From: Crossiella sp. SN42
GTDB taxonomy: Bacteria; Actinomycetota; Actinomycetes; Mycobacteriales; Pseudonocardiaceae
NCBI RefSeq assembly: GCF_023897065.1
Contig: NZ_JAMHIV010000001.1
Coordinates: 434,001-498,000, forward strand
Direction of reading: 5' to 3'
Length of the DNA: 64,000 nt
Below the pieces are notes generated by a model that was given only the letters and a program-made list of their open reading frames with translations, was not told where the DNA came from and did no database searches. This document shows positions 25,693 through 33,965 of the stretch, one piece after another (the first letter of the stretch is position 1; every line of letters starts with the position of its first letter). A program made the translations under genes and the position numbers.

Positions 25693-26301
25693 ATGACAGA
25701 ACACAACAACCACCGTCGTCCCGGACGCTGGCGGTCCGGCGCGGAGAGCAAGCAGCGAGTCCTGCAGGTCGCCCGCGAACTGTTCGACCACAACGGCTAC
25801 AGCGGCACGACCGTGCGCGCGATCGCCACCGCGGCGGGAGTCGACCCGGCGATGGTGTTCTACTTCTTCGGCACCAAACAAGGCCTGTTCAGCGCCGCGA
25901 TCGACATGTCCGACACCGTCCCGCCGGCCATCGAGTCGATCTTCGCCGGCAGCCTCGACACCATCGGCGAGCGCATCGTCCGGACACTCGTGGAGAACCT
26001 CGACAGGTCCAACCGCACGCCGCTGGTCATGCTGACCAGGTCGGCGCCCACCGACCCGAAGTCCGAAGCACTGCTGCGCGAATTCATCGACCGGGAGATC
26101 ACCGACCGGCTCGCGGCACTGCTCGACACGCCGGACGCCGCGCTGCGGGCGGGCATGGTCAACGTCCAGATCCTGGGTCTCGCGGTAGCCCGGTACATCG
26201 TACGCATCGAGCCGATCGCATCATCATCCGTCGACGAGCTGGCCACCATGTTCGGTCCGCTCGTGCAGCATTGCCTGACCGGACGAACAACACCATCGTG
26301 A
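25693..26301 (+). CDS. TetR-family transcriptional regulator
   Basis: This 202-residue regulator has a TetR N-terminal helix-turn-helix (about 22-65: RVLQVARELFDHNGYSGTT, then VRAIATAAGVDPAMVFYFF) and a C-terminal ligand domain of the TetR_C type with an LMLTRSAPTDPKSEALLREF segment. It faces the FAD monooxygenase/DUF3159 operon, and the palindromes between the genes make it the likely local repressor. The inducer is unknown, and may be a substrate of the monooxygenase. Confidence 0.9.
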   Translation: MTEHNNHRRPGRWRSGAESKQRVLQVARELFDHNGYSGTTVRAIATAAGVDPAMVFYFFGTKQGLFSAAIDMSDTVPPAIESIFAGSLDTIGERIVRTLVENLDRSNRTPLVMLTRSAPTDPKSEALLREFIDREITDRLAALLDTPDAALRAGMVNVQILGLAVARYIVRIEPIASSSVDELATMFGPLVQHCLTGRTTPS

Positions 26302-26548
26302 GTGTGGTTTCTCTGGCCAGTCAGGGATTTCCAGGTCGTCGAATCTCGCCAACGCACTTCTCTCATCCCGCCAAGCGGTCGAGGAGCCCTGACGAACATG
26401 ATCAACTACTGGCCGTCACGCTCTGACGAATACGGAGCCGTGCCTGGGCACTGCTACATCCCCAACCGCTCGCCGGGGACGGCACTGTCGAGGACATGTC
26501 TACGACGTAGATGCCCTGTTCAAGCGACTATTCTGCGGCGAGCTGGAG
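26302..26548. other. Non-coding or decayed stretch upstream of SDR remnant
   Basis: No gene could be assigned in this stretch. Read in the same frame as the SDR remnant, the last part gives [17 protein letters not shown] running into the SDR glycine motif, which looks like a join between unrelated sequences and not a native start. Confidence 0.4.
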
Positions 26549-26874
26549 ATAAGGGCGATCACCGGCGCGGGCTCGGGCATCGGCCGCGCGGTGGCCCGCG
26601 AACTGCTCGCCGCCGGGCACCGGGTCGCGCTGGCCGGGCGGCGATCCGAGGCGCTGCGGGAGACCGCGGCGGAGTCGGACTCGGTGCTGGTGGCCCCGGT
26701 CGACGTCACCGATGCCGACTGCTCCAGGCCGACGGCTCGGTGGCGCCGGAGCCGACCATGGACGTGGCGCACGTGGCCGAGGCGGTGCGCTACATGGCCG
26801 GACTGCCGTTGTCGGCCAACGTGCAGACCATCACCGTGATGGCCACGACCATGCCGCTGATCGGCCGCGGCTGA
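26549..26874 (+). pseudogene. Short-chain dehydrogenase remnant with internal deletion
   Basis: The first half reads [18 protein letters not shown] through APVDVTDAD, the cofactor-binding GxxxGxG start and the acidic loop of an NADP-type SDR. At about 26720 the sequence jumps to a different frame that reads [17 protein letters not shown] and ends MATTMPLIGRG, the usual C-terminal end of an SDR. Roughly half of the protein, including the catalytic Ser-Tyr-Lys, is missing, so the gene is dead. No proper start codon or ribosome site remains. Confidence 0.8.
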
Positions 26875-26896
26875 CCCCAGACCACCCGGGGTCAGC
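26870..26896. terminator. Hairpin after SDR remnant
   Basis: GCTGACCCC (26870-26878) and GGGGTCAGC (26888-26896), followed by CTTTCG, form a short terminator-like stem overlapping the remnant's stop codon and facing the end of the aldo/keto reductase gene. Confidence 0.6.
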
Positions 26897-26908
26897 CTTT
26901 CGCCTGTG

Positions 26909-27892
26909 TTACCAGCGGTCCGCGATCTGCGGCGCGATCAGCTCGTCGTAGACCGCCCGCACGGTGGCCAGCGCGTCCTCCTCCAGCGGGGCCAGCGCCG
27001 CCGCGGCCGCGTTGCCCTTGGCCTGCCCGGGGTTGCGCGCACCGGGGATCACCACGCTCACCCCCGGCTGGTCGATGATCCAGCGCAGCGCGAACTGGGC
27101 CATGGTCGCGCCCTCGGGCACCAGCGGGGCCAACCGGCGGACCGCTTGCAGGCCAACGGAGAAGTCCACGCCGGAGAAGGTCTCGCCGACGTCGAAGGCC
27201 TCGCCGTGCCGGTTGTAGGTGCGGTGGTCGTTCTCGGCGAAGGTGGTGTTCTCGTTGTACCGCCCGGAAAGCAGGCCACTGGCCAGCGGCACCCTGGCCA
27301 GGATGCCGACCCCGGCCGCCGCGGCGGCGGGCAGCACCTCGGCGAGCGGACCCAGCCGGAGCATGTTGAGGATGATCTGCACGCTGGCCACGCCGGGGTG
27401 GGCGATCGCGGTCAGCGCCTCGGCGCGGGTCTCCACGCTGACGCCGTAGGCGGCGATCCGCTTCTCCGCGACCAGGGTGTCCAGGTTGTCGAAGACCTCG
27501 TCGGAGGAGAAGACCGGGGTGGGCGGGCAGTGCAGCTGGACCAGGTCCAGGGTGTCCACGCCGAGGTTGGCCCGGGAGCGGTCGGTCCAGGCGCGGAAGT
27601 TGTCCAGGGTGTAGTTGGCCGGCACCTGCTCGACCCGGCGGCCCATCTTGGTGGCCACGGTGATCCCGTCGGCGCCGCGGGCCTTCAGGAACTGGCCGAT
27701 CAGGCGTTCGCTGCGGCCGTCACCGTAGACGTCGGCGGTGTCGATCAGGGTCACCCCGGACTCGACCGCGGCGGCCAGCACCGCGAGGGCCTGGTCCTCG
27801 TCCACCTCGCCCCAGTCCGCGCCCAGCTGCCACGCGCCCAGTCCGACCACGCCGACCTGCCTGCCGGTGCGGCCCAGTACTCGCTGCTCCAC
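26909..27892 (-). CDS. Aldo/keto reductase
   Basis: This 327-residue NADPH-dependent oxidoreductase has a TIM-barrel fold. The catalytic set is visible: Asp and Tyr in DTADVYGDGRSERLIG, Lys in ATKMGRR and His in LVQLHCPP. The late IPGARNPGQAKGNA block is the NADPH phosphate-binding loop. The start is GTG 27892 with AAGGAG about eight bases upstream; the long open frame extending to 29197 is an artefact. A perfect TGTTTA-GG-TAAACA repeat lies 56 bp upstream. The substrate is probably a small aldehyde or ketone. Confidence 0.88.
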   Translation of the reverse strand: MEQRVLGRTGRQVGVVGLGAWQLGADWGEVDEDQALAVLAAAVESGVTLIDTADVYGDGRSERLIGQFLKARGADGITVATKMGRRVEQVPANYTLDNFRAWTDRSRANLGVDTLDLVQLHCPPTPVFSSDEVFDNLDTLVAEKRIAAYGVSVETRAEALTAIAHPGVASVQIILNMLRLGPLAEVLPAAAAAGVGILARVPLASGLLSGRYNENTTFAENDHRTYNRHGEAFDVGETFSGVDFSVGLQAVRRLAPLVPEGATMAQFALRWIIDQPGVSVVIPGARNPGQAKGNAAAAALAPLEEDALATVRAVYDELIAPQIADRW

Positions 27893-27947
27893 CGTGTGTG
27901 CTCCTTCGTCCGCCCGGATGCGGCCCTCATTATCGGGGACGCCGAGA

Positions 27948-27961
27948 TGTTTAGGTAAACA
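27948..27961. promoter_or_regulatory. Perfect 14-bp inverted repeat upstream of aldo/keto reductase
   Basis: TGTTTA-GG-TAAACA is an AT-rich palindrome standing out in high-GC DNA, 56 bp upstream of the aldo/keto reductase start. It is probably the operator of an unlinked repressor. The rest of 27893-28189 shows no gene. Confidence 0.5.
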
Positions 27962-28189
27962 ACACCACGGTGCGGACTCAGGGTGGGCAATCGGCGGCGA
28001 AGCGCCACGGGATGCCTCCCCCAGGTCAACACAGTCGCCGTAGGCCGGACGAGCGAGGCCATCCGGATGGACCCGCCGCCGCATTCGCGCAACCGAGCTG
28101 ATCCGAAACCGATATTCGCGATCTTGTGATTCCCCCGCGTCCGGCGCGCTAGGCTCCCCCGTTCCGGGTGGGCGGCACGGGAGGCAGTG

Positions 28190-29155
28190 GTGGAACCGGA
28201 AGGCACAGCAGGCCGGGAACAGACGTTGCCCGCGCGCCGCGAGCTCGCCGACGCGCTGGGCCGTGGCGGACAGGCCGGGGAGGCGGCCTCCGCCTTGCAC
28301 CGGCTGGTCGCCGAGTGCGAGGACCGCTTCGGCGCCGGGCACCAGCAGAGCCTGCTGACCAGGGATCTTTCCGCGCGCTGGGCCGGTGAGGCCGGTGATC
28401 CGGTGCTGGCCAGCACGGAGTTCGACGAGCTGCTGCCCCGCTTCCGCGCCTGTTTCGGCCCCGAGCACCCGCACACCCTGCGCAGCTGGCACAGCCTCGG
28501 CTACTGGAGCGGCGAGGCCGGCGACGTGCACCGGGCCGCGGAGCTGTGCCGCACCCTGCTGCCGGTGCGCGCCAAGGTGCTCGGCGAGCAGCACCCGGCC
28601 ACCCTGCGCACCCGGCACCGCCTGGCCTACTGGCTCGCCGAGACCGGCCACGACGGCCAAGCCCAGGAGATGCTGGCCGGACTGCTCACGCTGCGCACCG
28701 AACTGTTCGGCCCGGACCACCCCGACACCCTGGTCACCGCGCGCGAACTGGCCAAACTCCAAGGCAGGCTGGGCGATCCCCGGTCCGCGGCGGCCCGGCT
28801 GCAACGAATCTGCCGGGCGCAGGGCCGGGCACTGGGCACCGAACACCCGACCACGCTGGGCAGCTGGCACGAGCTGGCCCGCTGCCTCGGCCTGGCCGGC
28901 AGCGCGGACCGGGCCGCCGCGATGCTCACCGATCTGCTGGCGCGCCGCCGCAAGTCGCAGGGCCCATGGCATCCGCGGACCTTGCTCAGCTGGCACGAGC
29001 TGGCCTACTGGGAGGCCGCCTGCGGCCGGACCGGCCTGGCGGTGGACCGGCTGCGCGAGCTGCTGCCGATGCGCCGTCGGGTGCTGGGCGAGCGGCACCG
29101 GCACTGCCGGGCCAGTGAGGAGCTGCTCGCCGAGCTGGGCGCGCGCCGCGGCTGA
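28190..29155 (+). CDS. Tetratricopeptide-repeat protein
   Basis: This protein of about 321 residues is made of about six repeats of roughly 42 residues with the motif F/LGxxHPxTLxxxxxLA, for example LGEQHPATLRTRHRLAYWL and FGPDHPDTLVTARELAK. These are TPR_10/12-type repeats found in actinomycete NB-ARC-TPR and stand-alone scaffold proteins. No signal, membrane segment or catalytic domain is seen. Two adjacent GTG codons (28187 and 28190) can serve as start; 28190 gives better spacing (five bases) from GGGAGG. It is a likely protein-interaction scaffold with no identified partner. Confidence 0.8.
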   Translation: MEPEGTAGREQTLPARRELADALGRGGQAGEAASALHRLVAECEDRFGAGHQQSLLTRDLSARWAGEAGDPVLASTEFDELLPRFRACFGPEHPHTLRSWHSLGYWSGEAGDVHRAAELCRTLLPVRAKVLGEQHPATLRTRHRLAYWLAETGHDGQAQEMLAGLLTLRTELFGPDHPDTLVTARELAKLQGRLGDPRSAAARLQRICRAQGRALGTEHPTTLGSWHELARCLGLAGSADRAAAMLTDLLARRRKSQGPWHPRTLLSWHELAYWEAACGRTGLAVDRLRELLPMRRRVLGERHRHCRASEELLAELGARRG

Positions 29156-29157
29156 GC

Positions 29158-29343
29158 TCAGGCGTTGTGGTCGGCCACCATCCGGACCCTGGCGCACAGC
29201 TCGATCATCAGGTGCTCGGCGGCGGCCATCCCGCCCTCGGCCTTGGCGTGCGCCACCAACTGCCCGGCGCGGGCGGCGTCCCCGCGCTCGACGGCGGCGA
29301 CCAGCTCCTCCGCTCGGCCGTGCAACCAGGCGAAGTCCGCCAC
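29158..29343 (-). CDS. Small hypothetical helical protein
   Basis: This 61-residue protein is rich in Ala and charged residues (HGRAEELVAAVERGDAARAG) and is predicted helical. The GTG start at 29343 was chosen because GGGAGAG lies five bases upstream; an ATG at 29376 has no ribosome site. It is tail-to-tail with the TPR gene, two bases apart. The repeat-like helix pairs could be ankyrin- or TPR-like, but the protein is too short to assign. Confidence 0.6.
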   Translation of the reverse strand: MADFAWLHGRAEELVAAVERGDAARAGQLVAHAKAEGGMAAAEHLMIELCARVRMVADHNA

Positions 29344-29446
29344 TTCCGCTCTCCCCAGGGTCGATGGTCTGACCATTGTGGGACAGCGCGGACCTGGAAA
29401 GCCCTACCGTAGTGACTTCATCGTCCGCCTAAGCAGGGGGGTTGTC

Positions 29447-30028
29447 ATGGCTGAGGTAGTCCTGTTCCACCACGCCCTGGGCCTTACCCAGGGGATCACC
29501 GGTTTCGCCGACCAGCTGCGCCAGGCCGGGCACACCGTGCACACGCCAGACCTGTTCGAGGGACACACCTTCGCCACCCTGGACGAGGGCATGGCGCACG
29601 TGCGGCAGATCGGCTTCGGCGAGGCGGTCAACCGCGGCGCGGCGGCGGTGGCCGACCTGCCCGCCGAGCTGGTCTACGCCGGGTTCTCCCTGGGCGTGCT
29701 GCCCGCGCAGATGCTGGCCCAGACCCGGCCGGGCGCCCGCGGTGCGCTGCTCTACTACTCGTGCGTGCCGGTCACCGAGTTCAGCCCGACCTGGCCGGCC
29801 GAGGTGCCGGTGCAGGTGCACGGCATGGACGCGGACCCGTTCTTCGCCGGTGACGGCGACCTGGACGCGGCCCGGGACCTGGTCGCCTCCGCGGTGGCTC
29901 CGGCCGAGCTGTTCCTCTACCCGGGCGACCAGCACTACTTCGCCGACGCCACCCTGGACTCCTACGACCCGGCCGCCGCCGCGCTGCTGCTGGAACGCAC
30001 GCTGGCCTTCCTGCGCTCGGTGTCCTGA
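29447..30028 (+). CDS. Dienelactone-hydrolase-family alpha/beta hydrolase
   Basis: This 193-residue hydrolase has nucleophile elbow GFSLG, with Ser instead of the Cys of true dienelactone hydrolase. The acid loop is near GDGDLDAARDLV and the catalytic His sits in GDQHYFAD near the C-terminus. The N-terminus VVLFHHALGLTQGI is typical of the DLH superfamily. The start at 29447 follows an AGGGGGG site. It probably hydrolyses a small ester or lactone. It converges with the NACHT gene with one base between the stops. Confidence 0.84.
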   Translation: MAEVVLFHHALGLTQGITGFADQLRQAGHTVHTPDLFEGHTFATLDEGMAHVRQIGFGEAVNRGAAAVADLPAELVYAGFSLGVLPAQMLAQTRPGARGALLYYSCVPVTEFSPTWPAEVPVQVHGMDADPFFAGDGDLDAARDLVASAVAPAELFLYPGDQHYFADATLDSYDPAAAALLLERTLAFLRSVS

Positions 30029-30029
30029 C

Positions 30030-31592
30030 TCACCAGGGGGTGCCCCGGTCCGACTGCGGCAGTTCGGATCGGGGCCTGCCATCGGCATGCCTGTGCCAGC
30101 GCAGGCCCTCGGGTGCCACCCTGGGCCCCGTCCCGAGGGCACCCAGCCACAGGTGGTCCTCCGGTCCCGGTGACTGCACCTGGATGAGGAAGCCCGTCCA
30201 AGAGATCCTCTGCCACCACAGCGCCTCGGTGTAGAACCGGCTGGAGACCACCAGCGTCACCGGCCAGTCCATCCGGCCGTACGGCAACTGCCGGTGCACC
30301 ACCGGACTGTCGGCCAGCACGGACAGCCGCTCCAGCTCCGGACCGACGGCCAGCACCACTCGCAGCCTCGGCCCAAGCAGCGGCTGTGTCAGCACGTCGT
30401 ACAGGCTTTCCAGGAATCGGGCCAATCGCGCTGACAACGGCGGCAGGGCGAGCTGAACGCGCGCGTCGTGGACCACGACCTCGCCCGGCGGCCAGTCCAG
30501 TCCGGCCCGCGTGGTCACCTGCGCCAGCAGCTCATCCAGCACGCCGACGGGCGCTCGCTGACCACCGGACGCGATCGGGAACTCCAGCCGGAGGGTCAGT
30601 TCACCGCCCAGTTCGCACGGACCCCCGGCGGCCAGGTACTCCTGGAAAGTGTTGTGCGCGAACCACAACCGGCCGGGCTCGACGTCCCGCAGCAGCTGCC
30701 CGTCACCGGAGATCTGGCTGACCACTTCGGTCTCCGGTTGCCGCACCCTGGGCATGGTCGCCAGCGTCTCGGACAGCCCGGCACCCTTGGCATAGCCGCT
30801 CAGCAACGTCAGCTTTTCCGTGCGGGACAACGGCTCCGGGCACCGCGCCGGGGTTGGGGTCGGCGGTGGTTCGAGCCATTGGTCCAGCAGCGCGGCGCGT
30901 ATGTCGCCGTCAGCGGGCAGCCGTCCGCCCCTCCGCTGGTACAGGGCGCACAGTGCGGCGCACAGCATCCGGTCCGTCACCAGCGAGGTCAGTCGTGGGC
31001 TCGCCTGGATCGCCGACAACAGCGACGCACCCGGATCCGATTCTCCGGCAACGGGTTTCCACGGCCACGACCGCACGAACCGGGCGAGTTCCGCCGCTGC
31101 CATGGGCTGCAACCGGGCCACCGTTGGTTTGGCGAGAGGTAGGTCCGCTGGGTAGTTCCTGACCGCGAGCACACATCGGGTGTCCGGATGGTCAGTCATG
31201 ACTCGCCTGAGCCGGTCGAGGATCTGGGGCCGGGTGCCGGGCTCCTCGTCCAGGCCGTCCAGCAACAGCAAGGCCCGATCCGTTCCGCGCGCACCGGCCA
31301 GCCACCGCAGCGCCGCGGTCTTCCCGGCCCCCGGCGCACCCAGCAACACCACCACCCGGTGCCGATCGACCACCTCGCCCAGCGGCACCGTCTCGTTGCG
31401 CACGAACACAAACGGCTCGACCAGGTGATCCTGATCTATATCGTCATCGATCAAGGCCGGAAGTGGCTCACCGCCGCGCAACGCGTTGACCACCGAGGAG
31501 ACCGCGGCCTCGAACTCCGCCGCCCCTGGCGACGGACCAGCCCACGCGCGCATCCCGAAAACCTCGGCGGTCTCCTCCAGCTCCCGGCACAA
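30030..31592 (-). CDS. NACHT-type STAND NTPase, N-terminally truncated
   Basis: This 520-residue protein as called has P-loop LLGAPGAGKTAALRWL, Walker B ALLLLDGLDE, and the NACHT-typical FAHNTFQEYLAA near residue 320. NACHT proteins act in bacterial signalling or anti-phage defence. Coding-like sequence in the same frame (DPHLNHLATGDRII) continues upstream to about 31740, where it meets a stop inside the alcohol dehydrogenase remnant, and no ATG or GTG is available; the only start codon is an unsupported TTG at 31592. The N-terminal effector or leader domain has therefore been lost at a rearrangement joint, and the gene may be non-functional. Confidence 0.75.
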   Translation of the reverse strand: MCRELEETAEVFGMRAWAGPSPGAAEFEAAVSSVVNALRGGEPLPALIDDDIDQDHLVEPFVFVRNETVPLGEVVDRHRVVVLLGAPGAGKTAALRWLAGARGTDRALLLLDGLDEEPGTRPQILDRLRRVMTDHPDTRCVLAVRNYPADLPLAKPTVARLQPMAAAELARFVRSWPWKPVAGESDPGASLLSAIQASPRLTSLVTDRMLCAALCALYQRRGGRLPADGDIRAALLDQWLEPPPTPTPARCPEPLSRTEKLTLLSGYAKGAGLSETLATMPRVRQPETEVVSQISGDGQLLRDVEPGRLWFAHNTFQEYLAAGGPCELGGELTLRLEFPIASGGQRAPVGVLDELLAQVTTRAGLDWPPGEVVVHDARVQLALPPLSARLARFLESLYDVLTQPLLGPRLRVVLAVGPELERLSVLADSPVVHRQLPYGRMDWPVTLVVSSRFYTEALWWQRISWTGFLIQVQSPGPEDHLWLGALGTGPRVAPEGLRWHRHADGRPRSELPQSDRGTPW

Positions 31593-31737
31593 CCGCCGTC
31601 GGGCAAGGGGATCCGCGATGTGCCCGGCCAGCCCGTCCGCCAGATCCTCGGTCCACTCCAGTGCCTCGTCGCCGAGCCAGCGGGCCAGGGCGGTGCGGAT
31701 GATCCGGTCGCCGGTCGCCAGGTGGTTGAGGTGCGGG

Positions 31738-32215
31738 TCAGCAGAAGGTCAGGACCGGCTTGATGGTCGCGCCGCTCCGGACGTCCTCGACCACCTGCTG
31801 GATGTCGGCGAAGTCGTAGGTGGTGATCAGCTCCGAGACCGGTAGCCGCCCGTCGGCGACCATCGCCGCCAGCGTGGGAATGAACGTCTGGGTCTCGCTG
31901 TCGCCGAGGGTGATGCCGACGATGTGCTTGCCGCCGAGGAGACCATTGACCTCGAGCCCGACCTCGGTGCCGAACGGCGGGGCGCCCACCACCACCGCGG
32001 TGCCGCGGGCGGCGAGGCTCTCCACGGCCTGCCGAAGCACCCGCACGTTGCCGGTCGTCTCGATGACGCCTGCGCAACCGGCGCCTCCGGTGATCTCGGC
32101 GATGCGCTCGGGGTAGTCCTCCTTCGCGGCATCGATCACGTGGGTCGCGCCCAGATCGAGATCCTGCGCACCTACCTCGTGCGTTGCCGCCACGCGCTGA
32201 GCGGCGGCACTCCAC
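31738..32215 (-). pseudogene. Zinc-type alcohol dehydrogenase remnant, C-terminal part only
   Basis: The frame reads LGATHVIDAAKEDY, GVIETTGNVRVLR, VVVGAPPFGTE and ends IKPVLTFC, which is the Rossmann half and C-terminus of a medium-chain NAD(P)-dependent alcohol dehydrogenase. The first 200 or so residues, including the zinc ligands and the glycine motif, are missing; upstream of about 32215 the frame is unrelated. The stop codon sits exactly where the NACHT gene loses its N-terminus, so this marks a recombination joint at the edge of the polysaccharide island. Confidence 0.8.
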
Positions 32216-32382
32216 GCTGAGCGCCGGGTCTCACCCGCCGTCGCCGGGCGCAAGGAGATCGGCGAGCAGATCGGCCGATACCGCCACGCCACGCTCGTGT
32301 GGTGCCACCGCAGCGACGGCGTTCGTGACCTAGCGACTGCGCCGCGAGCTGTTGGCGGCCGACTCGGATCGGCGATCCTAGT

Positions 32383-32391
32383 AAATAAAGT
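32383..32391. promoter_or_regulatory. AAATAAAGT element upstream of first ROK gene
   Basis: AAATAAAGT, within GTAAATAAAGTAG (32381-32393), lies 35 bp upstream of the ROK start. The same nonamer occurs in the beta-mannosidase promoter (51339-51347) and the oligosaccharide-binding protein promoter (57899-57907). It is a candidate ROK operator giving autoregulation. Confidence 0.55.
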
Positions 32392-32425
32392 AGCCTGGCA
32401 AAGGGGTGGAACGGAGGAGGGATCT

Positions 32426-33685
32426 GTGGCGAGAAGCCCGGTCGGGGCAAGCCGGTCGAAGACGCGCGGCTTGGTCCTGGACCTGATCCGGGCTGCGCGC
32501 ACGATCAGCCGGGTGGAGCTCGCGGCGGCGACCGGTCTGACCGGCGCGACGATTTCCGAGGTTGTCCGGGAGCTGCTGGGCGATGGCCTGGTCGTCGAGG
32601 TCGGCCGGGGCGCGCCGACGGGTGGCAAGCCGCGCACGCTGGTCCAGCTCAACCCGCTGGCTCGCTATGCCGTAGGCGTCCTGCTGGAGCGCAACACGTG
32701 CGTCATCGTGGTCGTCGATCTGGCTGGACGACCGGTGGCCCGGACCTCGTTCCAAGGCATGGCCTCGACGCCGCCGGAGCGAGGGCTGCCACTGGTGGCG
32801 GCACAGGTGGACGCCCTGCTGGCGACGGCCGCGGTGGACCGCGAGAAGGTGCTGGGGGTCGGCCTGGTCAGTTACGGCCCGCAGGACCGGGACGCGGGTG
32901 TGCTGCTGACGCCGCAGCCCACCGAGGAGTGGTGCGACTACCCCGTCGCGCGGCGCCTGGCGGAGAGTCTCGGCCTGCCCGTGCTGCTCGACAACGACGC
33001 CGCGGCGGCCGCCATCGGCGAGTACTGGCTGGGTGCGGTGGACCCGCGGAGCACCTATGGCTGTATCTACATGGCCACCGGCATCGGCGGCGGGGTGGTG
33101 GTCGCCGGTGAGGTGTACCGGGGCAGCTCGTCGAACGGTGCGGAGATCGGTCACATCTCGATCGACGTCCACGGCGAGGAATGCCCGTGCGGCAACGTCG
33201 GGTGCCTGGAGAACTACGCAGGCCCGTCGGCGCTGGTCAAGCAGGCGCTGGCGACACCGGGACTCGTGCGGCGGCTGGCGCTTGATCCGGCCGGCGACGA
33301 CTTGCTGACCGAGTTCGCGCGGATCGCGGCAGCCGCGAACACCGGCGATCCCGAGGCCCGTGAGCTCGTCGAGCGGTCGGCGCGTTACCTCGGTCATGCC
33401 GCGGTCACCCTGGCGTGCCTGTTCGACCTGGACGCGATCGTGCTGGCCGGGCCGAGCTTCGTGGTGGCGGGTTCGATCTACCAGGCGGTGATCCAGCAGG
33501 AGGTGGACCGCCGGTTGTTCGCCCGGCGGGCACATCCGGTGCGGGTGGTGCCGTCGGTCAACGGGTCAGACGCGGCAGCGATCGGCGGGGCGGTTCTCGT
33601 GCTGCAGAGCGAGCTGACACTCGGCCACGGCCGCTCCGCGAACGGGACGCGGCCGGTGCCCGCCGGCGCGGGCGGGACGTCCTGA
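32426..33685 (+). CDS. ROK-family transcriptional repressor (copy 1)
   Basis: This 419-residue NagC/XylR-type regulator has an N-terminal winged helix-turn-helix (about 10-75; helix ATGLTGATISEVVRELL) and a sugar-kinase-fold ROK domain. LLDNDAAAAAIGEYW and YMATGIGGGVVVAGE are the sugar/phosphate-binding segments, and CPCGNVGCLE is the zinc-binding motif. The start is GTG 32426, five bases after GGAGGAGGG. It is paralogous to the ROK gene at 58006, with an almost identical recognition helix. It probably represses the island's mannan genes and is released by a sugar ligand. Confidence 0.9.
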   Translation: MARSPVGASRSKTRGLVLDLIRAARTISRVELAAATGLTGATISEVVRELLGDGLVVEVGRGAPTGGKPRTLVQLNPLARYAVGVLLERNTCVIVVVDLAGRPVARTSFQGMASTPPERGLPLVAAQVDALLATAAVDREKVLGVGLVSYGPQDRDAGVLLTPQPTEEWCDYPVARRLAESLGLPVLLDNDAAAAAIGEYWLGAVDPRSTYGCIYMATGIGGGVVVAGEVYRGSSSNGAEIGHISIDVHGEECPCGNVGCLENYAGPSALVKQALATPGLVRRLALDPAGDDLLTEFARIAAAANTGDPEARELVERSARYLGHAAVTLACLFDLDAIVLAGPSFVVAGSIYQAVIQQEVDRRLFARRAHPVRVVPSVNGSDAAAIGGAVLVLQSELTLGHGRSANGTRPVPAGAGGTS

Positions 33686-33806
33686 CCATTCGCGCAGGTA
33701 TGGCAACGCCCCATCAAGTTGGCTGAATAGCCCGGTCGACAGGGACGGTTAGGCCGGATCGACCAGCGCCGGCACAGCCGCCGTCGGCAGTCATCAGCGC
33801 AGCGTG

Positions 33807-33835
33807 TTGACTTACTTCGGCTACCTGCGTAACCA
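33807..33835 (+). promoter_or_regulatory. Upstream promoter-like element of cellulase
   Basis: TTGACT-N17-TAACCA. The first 11 bases, TTGACTTACTT, are identical to the -35 side of the beta-mannosidase promoter (51344-51354, other strand). It may be an extra promoter with a long leader to the cellulase, or a copied regulatory segment. Confidence 0.4.
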
Positions 33836-33888
33836 TCTTCATGGTCTTCAATCCTGCGTCGGCCAACGCGGTTGATTCAACTCCGGGT

Positions 33889-33931
33889 TTGACATCCGGC
33901 TTTCGCCACGATTCATCTGGGAGCGCTCCCA
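33889..33931 (+). promoter_or_regulatory. Cellulase promoter with perfect CebR-type box
   Basis: TTGACA (33889-33894), 17 bp, TTCATC (33912-33917), immediately followed by TGGGAGCGCTCCCA (33918-33931). That 14-bp palindrome is the well-known operator of CebR, the LacI-family cellobiose repressor of streptomycetes and relatives. It would cover the transcription start and repress until cellobiose appears. No cebR gene is in the window. Confidence 0.85.
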
Positions 33932-33965
33932 GACTGACAAACCTCCCCTGCACGAAGGAGTGCTG

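Noticed and set aside
26909-29197. 762-codon minus-strand frame running from the aldo/keto reductase through the TPR gene
   Set aside because: Only the last 327 codons encode a recognisable protein with its own ribosome site; the rest is antisense to the TPR repeats.
30030-31592. NACHT NTPase as an active anti-phage defence gene
   Set aside because: No start codon with a ribosome site, the N-terminus is lost at a rearrangement, and no partner effector genes are adjacent.
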